Part shown: one piece after another, positions 24,832-36,717 of the stretch
Layout of the letters: every line of letters starts with the position of its first letter
Position numbering within the stretch: the first letter of the stretch is position 1
Assembly (NCBI GenBank): GCA_914767715.1
Contig: OU612072.1
Location: 25,358,001-25,422,000, forward strand
DNA length: 64,000 nt
Direction: 5' to 3'
Source of the DNA: Membranipora membranacea
Lineage: Eukaryota; Bryozoa; Gymnolaemata; Cheilostomatida; Membraniporidae
Translations under genes and position numbers: made by a program
Notes under the pieces: model-generated
Seen by the model: the letters and a program-made list of their open reading frames with translations, nothing else
Told to the model about the DNA's origin: nothing
The model's database searches: none

Positions 24832-25410
24832 CAATCTTTGGTACTGATTTTAGTAACTCTTGAAGCTGCTGCGATACAACAAACATAATTTCCTTGAATA
24901 CATTGCCTGCAATCAGAAACCACAACTTAACCACATAGGCAGTAGACATCGTGCTTGCGGTCTGGTAATTGATAAAACTGGTAGTAAATGTTTGATGAAC
25001 TATCATTCAATATCTACAAGCAAGACATGGTGTGATATCATTAGGGAATAAATTTGTATTACGTCCAGAGACTATAGGTAATATCTATAGTCTCTGTTAC
25101 GGCTGAAGCTTTGTCTAGCCAATGCTGAGATTTACAACGGCAGCAGCGTACACAATAAAAGAGATTTCAATCAAGCAGCCTCAAAAACTAGCATAGTGTA
25201 GGATTATAACTGATTTATACCTATCATTCTCTTCAGATCATGAAGAGGTTTTAACTGGGCAACCTCATACTCCAATACTAGATCCCTGTTTCCATCCGGC
25301 CCACAGAACAATGCAGGCGGTCTTTTGATGCCAGCAAGCTTTTTTTAGAGCCTCGGTTTCATCTCTGGCTTGAGCATTTCAACACAATCGACTCCTCGAC
25401 TTTCCAGCTC

Positions 25411-25516
25411 AGTTTAATGGTCACTGCTTGCTCGTAGTATCATCAGAGACTATAGATAATAGTCTCTGGTATCATACCACAGTTTGCCAGACAAATGCAA
25501 ACATTTTTCAATGTCA
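25411..25516. repeat. Direct repeat D, copy 2
   Basis: Near-identical to 24725-24831. The 580-bp interval between the copies also ends in an inverted agagactatag motif, which suggests a small non-autonomous element or its excision remnants. Confidence 0.85.
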
Positions 25517-25685
25517 CTGCTCATAAAATATTTCATAGCGCAAGCTTCATATCATAGTTATTCATCGCTATTCATCGCTCTAACCACAACCACAACCACT
25601 AACCACAAAGCTCTAACCACAAGTACTTGGTTGGAGATCATCACTTGGACGTTATGCTGTGTATTTGCTCATGTGATAGCGTGTC

Positions 25686-25770
25686 AAGTATAGCGCAGTG
25701 GTATGGCTTTAGCTTAGAATGAACAAGGTCGTGGGTTCGACTCCCAGGTAGGGAAGGGATTTTTGTGTAC
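25686..25770 (+). repeat. tRNA-like SINE head
   Basis: tatagcgcagtggtatggc resembles a pol III A box and gggttcgactccc a B box about 45 bp later. The sequence does not fold into a clean tRNA with a paired acceptor stem and it has no CCA context, so a SINE or tRNA relic is preferred over a functional tRNA. Confidence 0.6.
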
Positions 25771-26417
25771 ATATAAAAACTCAGTCCTATGACTTCATCC
25801 AAACAAAACTTGGTAACCATTGACACCATTATGATTATTAAAATTACATTACTTGTATTGAACTTTCTTCTCACAAGTTGCTCTCTTGTTTGTCTGTCTA
25901 CTGATCAGATTTATACAAGCAGATTCTTGGTTGTGTTGAAATTATACGGATTGAATAGTGCTTGGTTTAGTGGATCTGGGAGAGCGTTGTAAAAATTTAC
26001 ATGGTGCCAAATTTGTGCTCTATGTCCAAGACTTCTTAGAGTCCCTGCAAACTCCAAACATCTGTATCCACACAGAAAATGACAGTCAGTTTAAGAAAAG
26101 TACTATGAGACAATTTTACATGTGACACTGGCAAAACATTCGAAATTACTATAACATCAAGAGCGTCTAGATTGTAAGCGAAGAAATTTTCAGGCATTCA
26201 AAATGATTTGATTCCATAAGTCAATGATCATGGTTAGTTATTGAAATTGTGGTTAAAACTGCTTATAAAAGTGATTAAGGATACAATATACTGAACTACT
26301 AGGGATTAATATCCTCAAACATGTATCACGATGGGAAATAACCCTGTCATTATTTAATGGCAGATTGACATATCAAAGAATTGTTGAGGTTGACCGCAAT
26401 TTAATCTAAAGCATAAA

Positions 26418-26662
26418 TATCATCCTACAACATCCCATTGTCATGCTATAAATATTCTTCAGGTAACCCTCAATGATTTGCAGTAAAAGCTTCAGCCTTT
26501 GCAGAACTTCTTCCCACATCTTGGCATGGACCATCCTGAAACATTTTTCATATCATCCTATGCTACTCTCATTGTCATGCCATAAAATATTCTCCAGGTA
26601 ACCTTGAAATATTTTGCAGTAAAAGCTGCAGGCGTTTTGGCATGAACCATCCAAAAACAGTC
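26418..26662. repeat. Imperfect tandem duplication, ~120-bp unit
   Basis: The series cattgtcatgc.ataaa, tattct.caggtaacc, ttgcagtaaaagct, ttggcatg.accatcc occurs twice (about 26418-26540 and 26553-26662). No ORF. Confidence 0.8.
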
Positions 26663-26956
26663 AAAGTCTTATAATTTTTGCTTTTTGTAAATTATTGTTT
26701 GCAGACAAAAAACAATTGATGACATGACAGGTGACATCTCGAAACATTCTTTATCACCAGCAAAACAAAACTATAGCAACATTCGGATTTTTGCTAAATG
26801 TTTTCCTGTCTGCAATTCATTTTAGATTTATCACACAACTACTATGGTCACACCAATAATAAAAGCAAGTGAAGACAATTGCAAATTATCACCAACTGCA
26901 ACAACCAAAGACATTAAAACAGCATTAATATCCTTAAAGTGAAACTGCCTGCCACA

Positions 26957-27270
26957 TACATACATACAAGTTTAGAGTGCACTTGTTGATGGTCTTGTTG
27001 GTGCTTTGGAAACATCTGAGCTGAAATGTTGAAAACTTATCATTAAACAGAGAGAAGTTGTGGCTCAGTCATTTAATTTGCCGATCAGCGTGCTATCATT
27101 TTGTAATCTTGATATAACAAGAATTGCTTTATTCAAGTATCACCAAAGACAATATAAGTGCAAAACGAGATACTTTACCCATCTGACTGAACAGTAGTCT
27201 CGATTATGTAATCAGTGACTACACACACATACAAGTTCAGAGTACACTTGACGACTGCCTTGTTGGCGCT
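26957..27270. repeat. Paired ~55-bp direct repeat
   Basis: acatacaagtt.agagt.cacttg...gtcttgttggtgctttg at about 26966-27018 recurs at about 27229-27276 with substitutions. No gene is supported between 26.0 and 27.58 kb. Confidence 0.55.
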
Positions 27271-27582
27271 TTTGTATCATTAGAATTTGAATCAGAGAGT
27301 TTCATCTCAGTCGTTTGATTTAAAGTACATCTCAAACCACACAAGTTCATGTCAACTTGAGACGTGTGGTTATTTTAATCATATGTGTGAAGTGAGTATA
27401 AGCTTCAGTCAATGCTGTGTTGTATTAATTTCTGTCAGGTGGATTAATTACTATCACTCTATTGCATCAAATATTGTCAAATTAGTGTATCAATATTAAC
27501 AAGTATAAAGACTCCATTGTGGCTTGAATAATTATAGTAAATACCGCTAAAAATTATAAACTGTAATCCTAATGTTTTGTAT

Positions 27583-29065
27583 ACCCAGCAGGCACCCGGA
27601 TGTCAGACTAATGTCCGACTGACGTCAGTGCCGACGTCAGTTTGAAGTTGATTTTAGGGTCTGAGGTGAAACGCTTATCAACATCCGAATGGGGTGGATG
27701 ATGGACGTCAGTTGGACGTCTGATTGGCGTCAAACTGACGTTGATAGAGGAGGGATATGTAAGTGATTTGATGTCATTTCATTGTTACAAAATTGACTTA
27801 AGGTAATGTCAAAGACCAATCCGAATATCACCATATCATATACCGTTGGAAAGCTGCCGAGCTACTGAAAATGAATAGCTGAACAAAAACTTGATTCGAT
27901 GACATTGTGTCATTTTAGGGAGGAAATGAGGCAGAAAACGCTTTTTTTGTCAATGCAGATTGAGCAGTCAAATAAATTGCAAGAAATTTCAAATCAGGTG
28001 GAATGTATACTTAGAGATTGCGTTCATCGTAAAATTTGATTTTCTTTGATATATGACTAGTCTAAATTGACTTTTTACGTCAAGCCATACAACACATTTT
28101 TTTTGTGAAGCCATGAAAATATGTGAAATTTCAATAATTAATTCACAACAGATCATAGGCTCGAATAAAAATGAATTATGATTTTCTCTTCGAGTACTCT
28201 TCAAATGTCATACACATTGACTTTCAAAAAATTAGCTTGCATTTATTGCAATGACAGTAGACTCTCGAATACCGCTAATATTTTCACCACCTTTGCATAA
28301 CGCTAAACATGCTGTCCAAATAACCATTATTGTGGCCGAACAAATTTTTTTGAAAGTTCTCACATACGAAGCTGCTTTCATTAACCATGGTGCACACAGG
28401 AAATGCAAACATAATTTTTCATTGCATCTTCATTTTACTTGAATTTAACGCAAAAGAATGCCAAAAAACAGCTATTTTTAGGGACTTTTGAGGTCTTTTT
28501 AGAGAAAATCAAATTTTATGATGAACGCAATCTCTAAGTATACATTCCACATGTTTTGAAATTTTTTGCAATTAATTTGACTCCGCCATCTGCATTGACA
28601 AAAACAGCGTTTTTTGCCTCATTTCCTCTCTAAAATGACACAACGTCATCGAATCAAGTTTTTGTTCAGGTATTCATTTTCAGTAGCTCGGCAGCTTTCC
28701 AATGGTATATGATATTTTGATATTAGGATCGGTCTTTGAAATTACATTATTGATGCCGCATTGACATCAGCTGTACGCAGAGATGCTGCCGTAGTCAATA
28801 TAAGGCCAATGAGAAGTTGATATTGCATCGCTTCGGGGTCAATATTGGTCAATATCTGATCAATACGTAGTCAATTCGGGGTCAATATGTAGTCAATGTT
28901 AGATCAATACGTAGTCAAGATGGGGTGGATATTTAGGTAGTTTGGAGTCAAGATGTGATCTATATGTAGTCAATTTTAAGTCAATGGGTGTAGCTTTTAG
29001 ACCAATTCATTATCAATTTTGGGTCAATAACTAGTCAATTTGAGATCAATATGTGGCCAATTTGG
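27583..29065. mobile_element. Composite non-autonomous element: gacgtc-rich head, long inverted repeats, gtcaat array
   Basis: The left part (27583-27760) starts tacccagcaggcac and is dense in gacgtc/gatgtc motifs. An inverted repeat follows, with left arm about 27804-28048 and right arm about 28502-28748, ~245 bp each and highly similar, around a ~450-bp centre. The right part (28792-29062) is a degenerate array of gtcaat units (gtagtcaat / gggtcaatat). No protein is encoded. The inverted repeat may be a separate fold-back element nested in a larger one. Confidence 0.65.
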
Positions 29066-29704
29066 TATTAACTAAAAGATAAAGAGTTTGGTTCATGTTT
29101 TTTGTCGATTGTGTATAAAAAATTTATTTGTTACTCTTAAAATATGTGGAAGTATCCGTGAATAAGAAAATAATAATAAATTCAGTAGTCCTTAAAAATA
29201 ATGCTTGCATAAATTTGAACTGAACTAGCATCAAAAATTGATTATAACCGATGATTAAATGGCTAGAAGGCTTATTTGAAGAAGGAGGTAGGCAATATTA
29301 AAACATGAGATCAAAAATGAGTAGTCAAATAAAATAGAATAAGTTGCGTATGACTGAAAATAAAATGACTAGTGTATTTATTCAAGTCAAGAGGTAGTGC
29401 GTGAGATTACTAAAATATGAAATCTTTTAAAGTACAGAAAAATGACTAGTTAAATAAAATGGTGTAAGGGAAACGTGTTAGCTGATAACAATTTGTTGTA
29501 AGGACAGAAAAATGAATGAGAGAGTGAAGAAAGAGGTAAGAAGATGTTACAAGTTGGGTATTAAATACATGAGGATTCATACTTGATGAATGTGGGTGGC
29601 TAGCTATACTCTCACTCTTTTTCTGGTTTCTAAAAAAACAAACTAAGGCTGCATGTTTACGAGAATCAGTATATGCTGCATTAACCTGTAGCCATTATAA
29701 TACG

Positions 29705-29905
29705 CAGCAGGTCAATCTCTGAATTTGCAGCAGGGTATTTTGCAAAAACCGATTTGTGGCGGGGTATTTTGCAGAAAACGATTTGTGGCAGGTAAATCTC
29801 TGAATTTGCGGCGGGGTATTTTGCAAAAACCGATTTGTGGCGGGGTATTTTGCAGAAATGGATTTGCGGCGGGTAAATGTCTCAATTTGTAGCGGGTCAA
29901 TGTGT
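29705..29905. repeat. Minisatellite with gcggggtattttgca units
   Basis: Units of roughly 31 bp (gatttgtggc/ggggtattttgcaaaaacc and a gtaaatctctgaatttgc variant) are arranged in a higher-order pattern of about 93 bp, just over two periods. The overlapping long ORFs on the minus strand are a by-product of the repeat. Confidence 0.85.
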
Positions 29906-29967
29906 GTTCTCACTTCATGTTCTGGCAGTTATAGGCCACGGTATTATAATGACAGACAAGTCATTAC

Positions 29968-30120
29968 ACATAAATAGAGAGTGAACCACTTGTATATCAA
30001 AACACAACAATTCAATTGATAGGTCCAATAGATTTAAGTCTATAATATTGCGCTCATGTAGGGAAGTTACCAACTCATTGACATAGAAATGACAACTACC
30101 ATTTTTTACACTGCTAGGAA
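29968..30120. repeat. Direct repeat E, copy 1
   Basis: ~150 bp from agagagtgaaccactt to the ttttttacactgc block, repeated at 30890-31035. The 770 bp between the copies holds no supportable exon. A 168-codon minus-strand open frame there (30381-30887) has no recognised motif. Confidence 0.8.
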
Positions 30121-30889
30121 GCTTCTGCTCACTGTGAAGGATGTGACTTAGTAAACTGGCAAGTTTGAATGCCTGGTGTGCGAGCTGAGGAGTGAGCTAA
30201 TAATTCAACGCACAAAATGTGAAAAGATTCAATTTAAACTGTCTCGGTCGTATGACCCAAGCTTATCGCCAACTACAGTTCACTTTTTGATGCCATTTGA
30301 CGCTGCCCAAGACAAGAACAAATAGCTAACACAGATCCAAATACTTATTCTGCCTGGTGTGTCCTTGAGGTGCTTCCCCTTTAAACGTTTGATGTCTTGG
30401 AGAGATGCCTAGTTGTATCTCTGAGCCAGGGAATCTGAACAAGAACACCAAATAAGGTTAATTTTACGATATGGTTTTTTACATTATGGAGAGCAAATTG
30501 AGTCAGTGCAATCAAACCAATCGAAAAGAGATTTTGAATATTTACCTCTGTGAACCACTTAGCACCAATATAATAAAGGTAAAGGTAAAGAGACCCCTGA
30601 TGGTCTGTCCAGTCTTTTTGCAGAAATGAGATATGTACGTGTTCTTGGTGGCAGTATTCATTAATTGTAAGGCGTTTTTCTTTTCGTTCAAGTATTTCAA
30701 ACTCACCCAACACAACAGAGCATAAAGCGGTCTTCTCGAAGGCCTCCTTCCCCTTTTTACCCGCTCCCTCCATATTGTACCATAACATCACATCATTTGA
30801 CAGTACAGTATTGAATATGTTTGATACTCTGTACCTCAGCGACGTACCTCCTATTCTCACCAACTTTATCTTCTGCAATATAATCATAA

Positions 30890-31035
30890 AAGAGAGAGTG
30901 TACCACTTTTAGATCAAATCATCACAATTCACAGGTCCAATGTATTAAAGTCTATAATACTGCGCCCATGTATGGAAGTTACCCACTCATTGACATAAAA
31001 ATGACAACTACTATTTTTTACACTGCAAGCAAGCT
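30890..31035. repeat. Direct repeat E, copy 2
   Basis: It aligns with 29968-30120 with about 15-20 differences, same orientation. The pair brackets the downstream side of the decayed DUF4806-like gene. Confidence 0.8.
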
Positions 31036-31218
31036 GTGAAGGATAGGACTTAGCAAACAGCGCTCACCCACCCCACGCTCTTACATTCACAGACAATAAC
31101 CACATAATTCAATGCAAGCACAACACATCGTACTGATTGTGATTGTGATTGTTTAAGGCAGCGCAGATATTTGTTCAATGACATGTTACTAAACAAAAAC
31201 ACGAAAAATACAACTCAC

Positions 31219-33115
31219 CAGATCTTCCATCTCTTTATCTGTAGGTGCGAAGGTTTGCACAGCGTCAACTGAGGAGAATTTCTCTATCATTATGTTTGAA
31301 GCTCCTCCTCCTGCTCGTACAACACCAGAGGCAGCTTCCAGTCCCTTGATAGATGTATCCATCTTTATCAAGAAAGCCATCATCTTGACGCGGTCCTCTA
31401 AATCAGAAATATATGTTGAAAAAAAATGAAATATTGAAAAAAGAGCAAGTATAGCCTAGCATTGAGAACAATGTATGAACTTGTTAACATAACATGGACA
31501 CTGAAATGAAATATATGTCAATGTCCAGAATAAAAGACACAGAATACAGAAAAAGTAAATAAGTAAGGAGGCAACTTCAGCGAACAAACTTCTATCCATA
31601 TGCTTATATATGGTAATAACACGTCAACACAATTGCGCCGATTAATATACATCCTGCATTCTACACAACTATGTCAATATCAAAGGAAATCCTGTCTGGT
31701 ACTTGTAGAACTTACTTCTGACTTCTGAAATAGTGTCCTCTGAACCACCAGTAGCAGGGGGGCTGTAGCAGGATGTAGATGCTATCTGTGGCGTCGGACG
31801 GAGTGGAGTGCAGCTTGGTGGAGTGCGGCTTGGTGGAGAAGAAACAGCTCTCTCCCAATAGGCTGTATGCCGTTAATGTTGCTGCGATGATGGGCTGCTG
31901 CTTGAAGAGGCTGAGCTTTGGGAAAGCGTTGAGTGGCGTGAGTGACGAACTGGTGATGGTGATCTACTCATTGCTCGGGTCTTGCCTTTGGTGGCTGGTG
32001 CTTTCGGCAGCCTCTTAACCAGAGAGGCAGATGCCTGTACATCAGACCTGTAATCTGGTAAAATACAAACAAAGACATAAAAACATGCTTTATTCAGCAC
32101 ATCAATCATAAAGAGAAAATAACTTCAGAATCCGTTTATAGTCATCAGCAGCTAAAAATGACATTATACATGTCAGGGCTGATCAATGATGTTTGAGGTA
32201 GCTGAAGACTGAAATGATCTAAGGTAGAAAATAAGGTTTGTAAATGCCTAGAATTCAACTTAAGCGCAACAATATTTTTATCTGTCATGTGTCTTAGCCA
32301 TTGCCAGTATTGAAGAGGTATATGACAACAAATTATCAATATTTGTCGTTGAGAAAAAAAAACATAAATGGCCACACGTCATTATATTCAAAGAATCGGA
32401 CACGTCAGCTGACTCTTTATAGACTCACCAGACACATAGCTAGCTAGTTTCTTAGGCGTCTTAGACACCCTCTTGTCGTAGCTGGCATCTTCTCCATCTA
32501 CTACTGGCCCCTCATCAGCAGATGTGGCCGTGTAGTCCTCACGTTCACTCTTCAATACTACCAGGCACAAAAGATGAAGATGAGCATAAGCCCAGGGACA
32601 AAGGATGACTGAAATTGTCCCAACACTAATACCAAGGAGTACCTGGCAGCGAACTCTTTGGTCACAGTCATAAAACAATGCTAGTGAAACAGCCCGAGTC
32701 ATGTTTTTACGGGAAAGATGAATTTTCTTATCTAGGTAATCAATTGACAGTTGACCCACTGTTATCTTCAAGAAATGTGAATAAAAATGACTACCAGCAA
32801 CAACACTTTTCATGTATTTTTAAAAGCAAATGTAGGGTTACTGAATTGCCCAAATAAGAGATAATTGGCTAAATAACACAATATCAATACTAACCACCCC
32901 TATGTTTAACTTTGACAAGAGTAAAGGTCTGCCAACTGTTACTAGGCTGTCTCAACTCTTCCATGGCCAGTTTAACCTCTTCCCAAACCCCAAACCTCCT
33001 AAGCTTCTTCTTCGGCCACCGCACAGTTTTACGCTTGGTAACAAACCCAAGAGGATGGTGTAACACCCTCATACTCTCTACCACCACCTTCAACCCAGAC
33101 AGCACGATTCCACAT
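31219..33115 (-). pseudogene. DUF4806-like multi-exon gene, decayed
   Basis: Exon 1 (33115 to about 32897) starts MWNRAVWVEGGG and after a 1-bp frame shift near 33045 continues KTVRWPKKK and SWQTFTLVKV. This is the Trp-rich N-terminal pattern seen in DUF4806-type proteins. Exon 2 (32557-32429) is acidic then Lys-rich. Exon 3 (32047-31716) is Ser/Pro-rich with an in-frame TAA at 31873-31875, after which the frame stays open to a gtaagt donor. Exon 4 (31397-31219) has IKGLEAASGV and APTDKEMEDL, resembling the start of the DUF4806 helical domain, before a gtgagt donor. The downstream exon was not found. Exons 2-4 have convincing splice sites; exon 1's donor is weak. Recent decay is inferred. Function unknown; relatives are lineage-expanded and often lie near transposase genes. 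Confidence 0.5.
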
Positions 33116-33959
33116 ATTCACAGCCAGGAAAAGAAAAGAAAAACAAAACGAAACATGTGAAAACATGCAAGTGGTAAGTTACCATAACCATCTACACCAA
33201 AACAGCCTGATATTATTAGAAAAAAAACCAAAAAAATTTGACCATTATAGAATGTGTCTATTCGCAGATGAAGATCACCACCCACCCACCGCTATGAGGA
33301 AGCTAGACACTTGGGGGCACCCACCACCACAAAAATATGATAACCAAAATAGAAAAAAAGTACCAGTACATGCATTTTACACCAAAGGTTATATAATGAG
33401 AGTAATATCAGTCGATATAAGTAATCAATGCAGAATGGCCTGAAGTAGCATGATTGCATGAGAGCTTGGGAAGTTTTGGAGTTCTAAAGACCAGTGGTGT
33501 TTTTTTGTTATGCCGCCTTATTATGCAGAAAAGACTTTCAGCCCTCCTTTGCACAGCTTCAAGCCTGTTGGCCAGACCATCATTCACAGAGTTTCATGCG
33601 GCCAATGCACTCAAGCCCCGGCCTTACTGGTTGGCTGTATATGTCTTTTTTCACAGCCTTGGAGATGGTCAGAACATTGCATGTTGTATGTTTATAAAGA
33701 AAAAATTTCCCTGAAAATATTTTTGGAGCGTACATCACCATGATGAGAAAAGCATTTTCGCTTTTCCGATCATCTGTGTATTTCGTAGTTTATCTAACAC
33801 AAATAGGCACCTAACATTGTAAATTGTACCTGCTGCATTTATTGACACCTCATGACAACGGCTAACTAATTTATAATTTATTAGCCAGCAGTGACACTCT
33901 TACAGGCTTCCATTTCTCTCAGTTTGGGAGGTCTGACTGTTTTTTCAATGACGAAAATG

Positions 33960-36335
33960 CTATGATAAAGCAGATTTGTGCCGAACATATGGGAGGCCTG
34001 AGCCTAGATTGGTCATCAACCTGGCAAGCTAACTGGCAAGCTAACTGGCAAGCTAGATTGGCAAGCAGACTGGAAGAGGTTTGTTTTTTTCTTAGTGATC
34101 ACAAATTTAGTATACTGTGTTTGCCTGAAACATTTTTGAATAAAAATGATGACAGCTGACTATATGAGGTACCAGGATATACAGTGATAAGAAGGGATAG
34201 GCTCTGTAACAATGGTGGGGGATTACTCTGCTATATCCATGATTCACTGGTCATTGAACATCTGGAAAATTTAGATCTTTACATGAGAGTATAACAGTCA
34301 AGGTCATACCCAGAAGGTTTTTGGTCACATATTTATATAGACCTCCCCAATCAAAAGCATCATGGAACACAGACTTTTCAAAGTTCGTCGAGCGTTGTTA
34401 TGGTTTGAACGATGAAATTATAATATTTGGTGATTTCAATATTGATTTGCTGAATCCAGTTTCGAAAAGCGGGTGGTTAGATAATGTTACCTCTCCTCTG
34501 CTGTCGAATCAAATTGTATCTGAACCCACTCGCATAACTAATTCATCAAGGACACTAATTGACCACATCTATTCAAGTCAATGTGACAATATTGCTAAAT
34601 CTGGTGTCATCAAATATTCACTGAGCAATCATTTCATGATAGTAGCTTCCAGAGAGATTGATAGAAATATTAAAATATCTAAACGAAGATGCAAGGTAAC
34701 ATTCATTGATTATTCATTTGCAACACCTGAAATTTTGGTTATGTGTTGTATGAAAGATCAATAGACTCAATGTTTGAGAAGTTCTATAGCCATTTGAATC
34801 ATCTTATATCAAAACTTGTGTTTGAGAAGACTCGTTTTGTAATACTAATTCTAATACTATGAAAGAGCATAAAGGTAACACAAAACCTGTTTGAGATGTT
34901 TTAAAGAATAAAAAGGAGACTTTCCATGCGAAAAATATGAGTGCAGATCAATATAACAGCCATTTCACATCCATCGCAAGATCAATCACAGAGAACCTTG
35001 TTGTAACGGATGAGATGACATTTCCCGTATCAGAACATAATTTGACAGACATACCACAATTCACCCCTTTCACACGTACAAGTATATTGTTCCACATTCC
35101 TGATAGTAAAAGTACTGGACCTGACAGAATTACAGTGAAGATGTTGAAGCTTGTTTGGCCTTATATTGTGGAGATTGTCACCGATATGTTTAACAGGGTT
35201 TTAAGCGAAGGACAGTTCCCTTCAATATGAAAACTAGCTCGAGTTTCACCAATACATAAATCTGGGATATATATAATCCATCAAATTATAGGCCAATTTC
35301 AGTCTTGCCTGTACTTTCAAAAATATTTGAGAAACGCATAAATCACCATCTGCAAGAATATCTCACTAAGAACAAAATCATCCACGAGCTTCAATGTTGA
35401 TTTAGAAATGGCCATTCTTGTTCAGACAGTTTATTTATAATTATTTCAGACTCTTCGGTGTAGAAAATTAATGGAAATATTATGATATTAATTTTTCTGG
35501 TTTTTAAAAAGCCATTTGACTGTGTTTCCCATGTTTTACTACACAATAAGTTGAAGGCTTGCTGCATTGGAGGAAATATGTTAAAACTTCTTGACACCTT
35601 TCTGACAGACAGAAGGCAGTTTTTTAAACTCAATAATATTGAATCTTGTAGATTGCCTATCAAGATAGGAGTCTCTCAAGGTTCATTCCTAGTACCAACG
35701 TTGTTTCTCATCTTAATATATGATTTATTAGCTTCATCAAAATCAGACTCATCATCATAAATGCATATATGCTGATGATACAGTGTTCCTGTCATCTAAT
35801 AAACACCTTCAACAACTAAAGGCAAAGGCATCTGAAGACTTAAATGACATTTTGGATTAGGGCAATCGTAACTGGATGGTTAAATGTTCATAAATCTCAT
35901 TACATGCTACTATATATCTCATATCCCCTTTATGACCTGGAACTGTACATAGGGCATGAAAAACTAAACAGACAGAGAACTACACGACTTCTAGGTTTAG
36001 TGATGAGTGACTCACTTTCATGGCAGAATCATCTAGCTAGAGTATATATTTAAAAAGGTACAGCGGAATGTTTACCTACTTCAAAATTTGAGAAACTCCT
36101 TGGACATTTTACTTCCAGTTTAGCTATTGTCACCTTATTTATATGGGATCCATATCATTGGCAACTTGTCCTGCAATAATGCCCTCAATAGATTATTTTT
36201 GTTGCAAAAACGGGCTTTAAGCATTATCGCAAATGTGCATTACAATCCATATTATCTCATTCCAACCGATTCAATTACACAATCATTACTTTACTTTTCA
36301 ACCATATATTATCGACTTGACCAACATCATTGATG
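33960..36335 (+). mobile_element. Jockey/CR1-group non-LTR retrotransposon, degenerate but nearly complete ORF2
   Basis: In order, an N-terminal endonuclease begins at about 34090 with ILCLPETFLN. It continues at 34321-34764 with TYLYRPP, IIFGDFNIDLL and TLIDHIYSS, the APE endonuclease core. A linker and RT fingers follow at 34937-35230 (SKSTGPDRI). The RT palm is in another frame at 35482-35760 (FDCVSHVLL, GVSQGSFLVPTLF). The YADD-like box is degraded near 35770. A post-RT segment lies at 36127-36333. At least four frameshifts and several stops make it inactive. A short tandem repeat of ctaactggcaag (34018-34070) lies at its 5' edge. No TSD was identified. Confidence 0.82.
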
Positions 36336-36393
36336 ATATTATTTCCTTTCAGTATCTTTTTTTTTGTTTTAAACTTTTTTTTTTCTGGCACTG

Positions 36394-36650
36394 AGTGCAA
36401 AAAATTTCGAATGAGATGAATTCGGTTGCCAATAAAAGTATATATCAACTATGTTAATAAAACAGCTGATAACAGCGGAGAGATGTTGCACTTTGTCTTA
36501 GCTACCATAGCAACTACTATAATATAGTAGTTGCTATGGTAGCTAAGAGAAAGTGCAACATCTCTCCGCTGTTATCAGCTGTTTTATTAACATAGTTGAT
36601 ATATACTTTTATTGGCAACCGAATTCATCTCATTCGAAATGTTTTGCACT
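36394..36650. repeat. 257-bp near-perfect palindrome (fold-back element)
   Basis: The two ~128-bp arms are reverse complements centred on base 36522, with only a few mismatches (for example cttagctacc / ggtagctaag matched, ttgtct / agagaa mismatched). The loop is essentially absent. Such a structure would extrude as a cruciform or make a dsRNA hairpin if transcribed. Confidence 0.93.
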
Positions 36651-36717
36651 GTGTTCAGTGAGTCAATTAGACGGCTTATATTATAAGCCGTCTAAATTGA
36701 CTCACTGAACACAGCAC
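36646..36717. repeat. Second adjoining hairpin, ~32-bp arms
   Basis: gtgttcagtgagtcaattag...acggcttata is followed at once by its reverse complement ending gaacac, with one extra A. It abuts the right end of the large palindrome and shares the gcactgtgttcag border. Confidence 0.9.

Noticed and set aside
29695-29913. Repetitive 72-codon proteins on the minus strand
   Set aside because: By-product of the minisatellite, open in several frames.
30381-30887. 168-codon minus-strand frame as last exon of the DUF4806-like gene
   Set aside because: No convincing acceptor or DUF4806 residues, and the composition differs from exons 1-4.
32388-32813. 141-codon continuous ORF as a stand-alone gene
   Set aside because: Only 32429-32557 behaves as an exon with an acceptor and donor. 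The upstream part is intron read-through.
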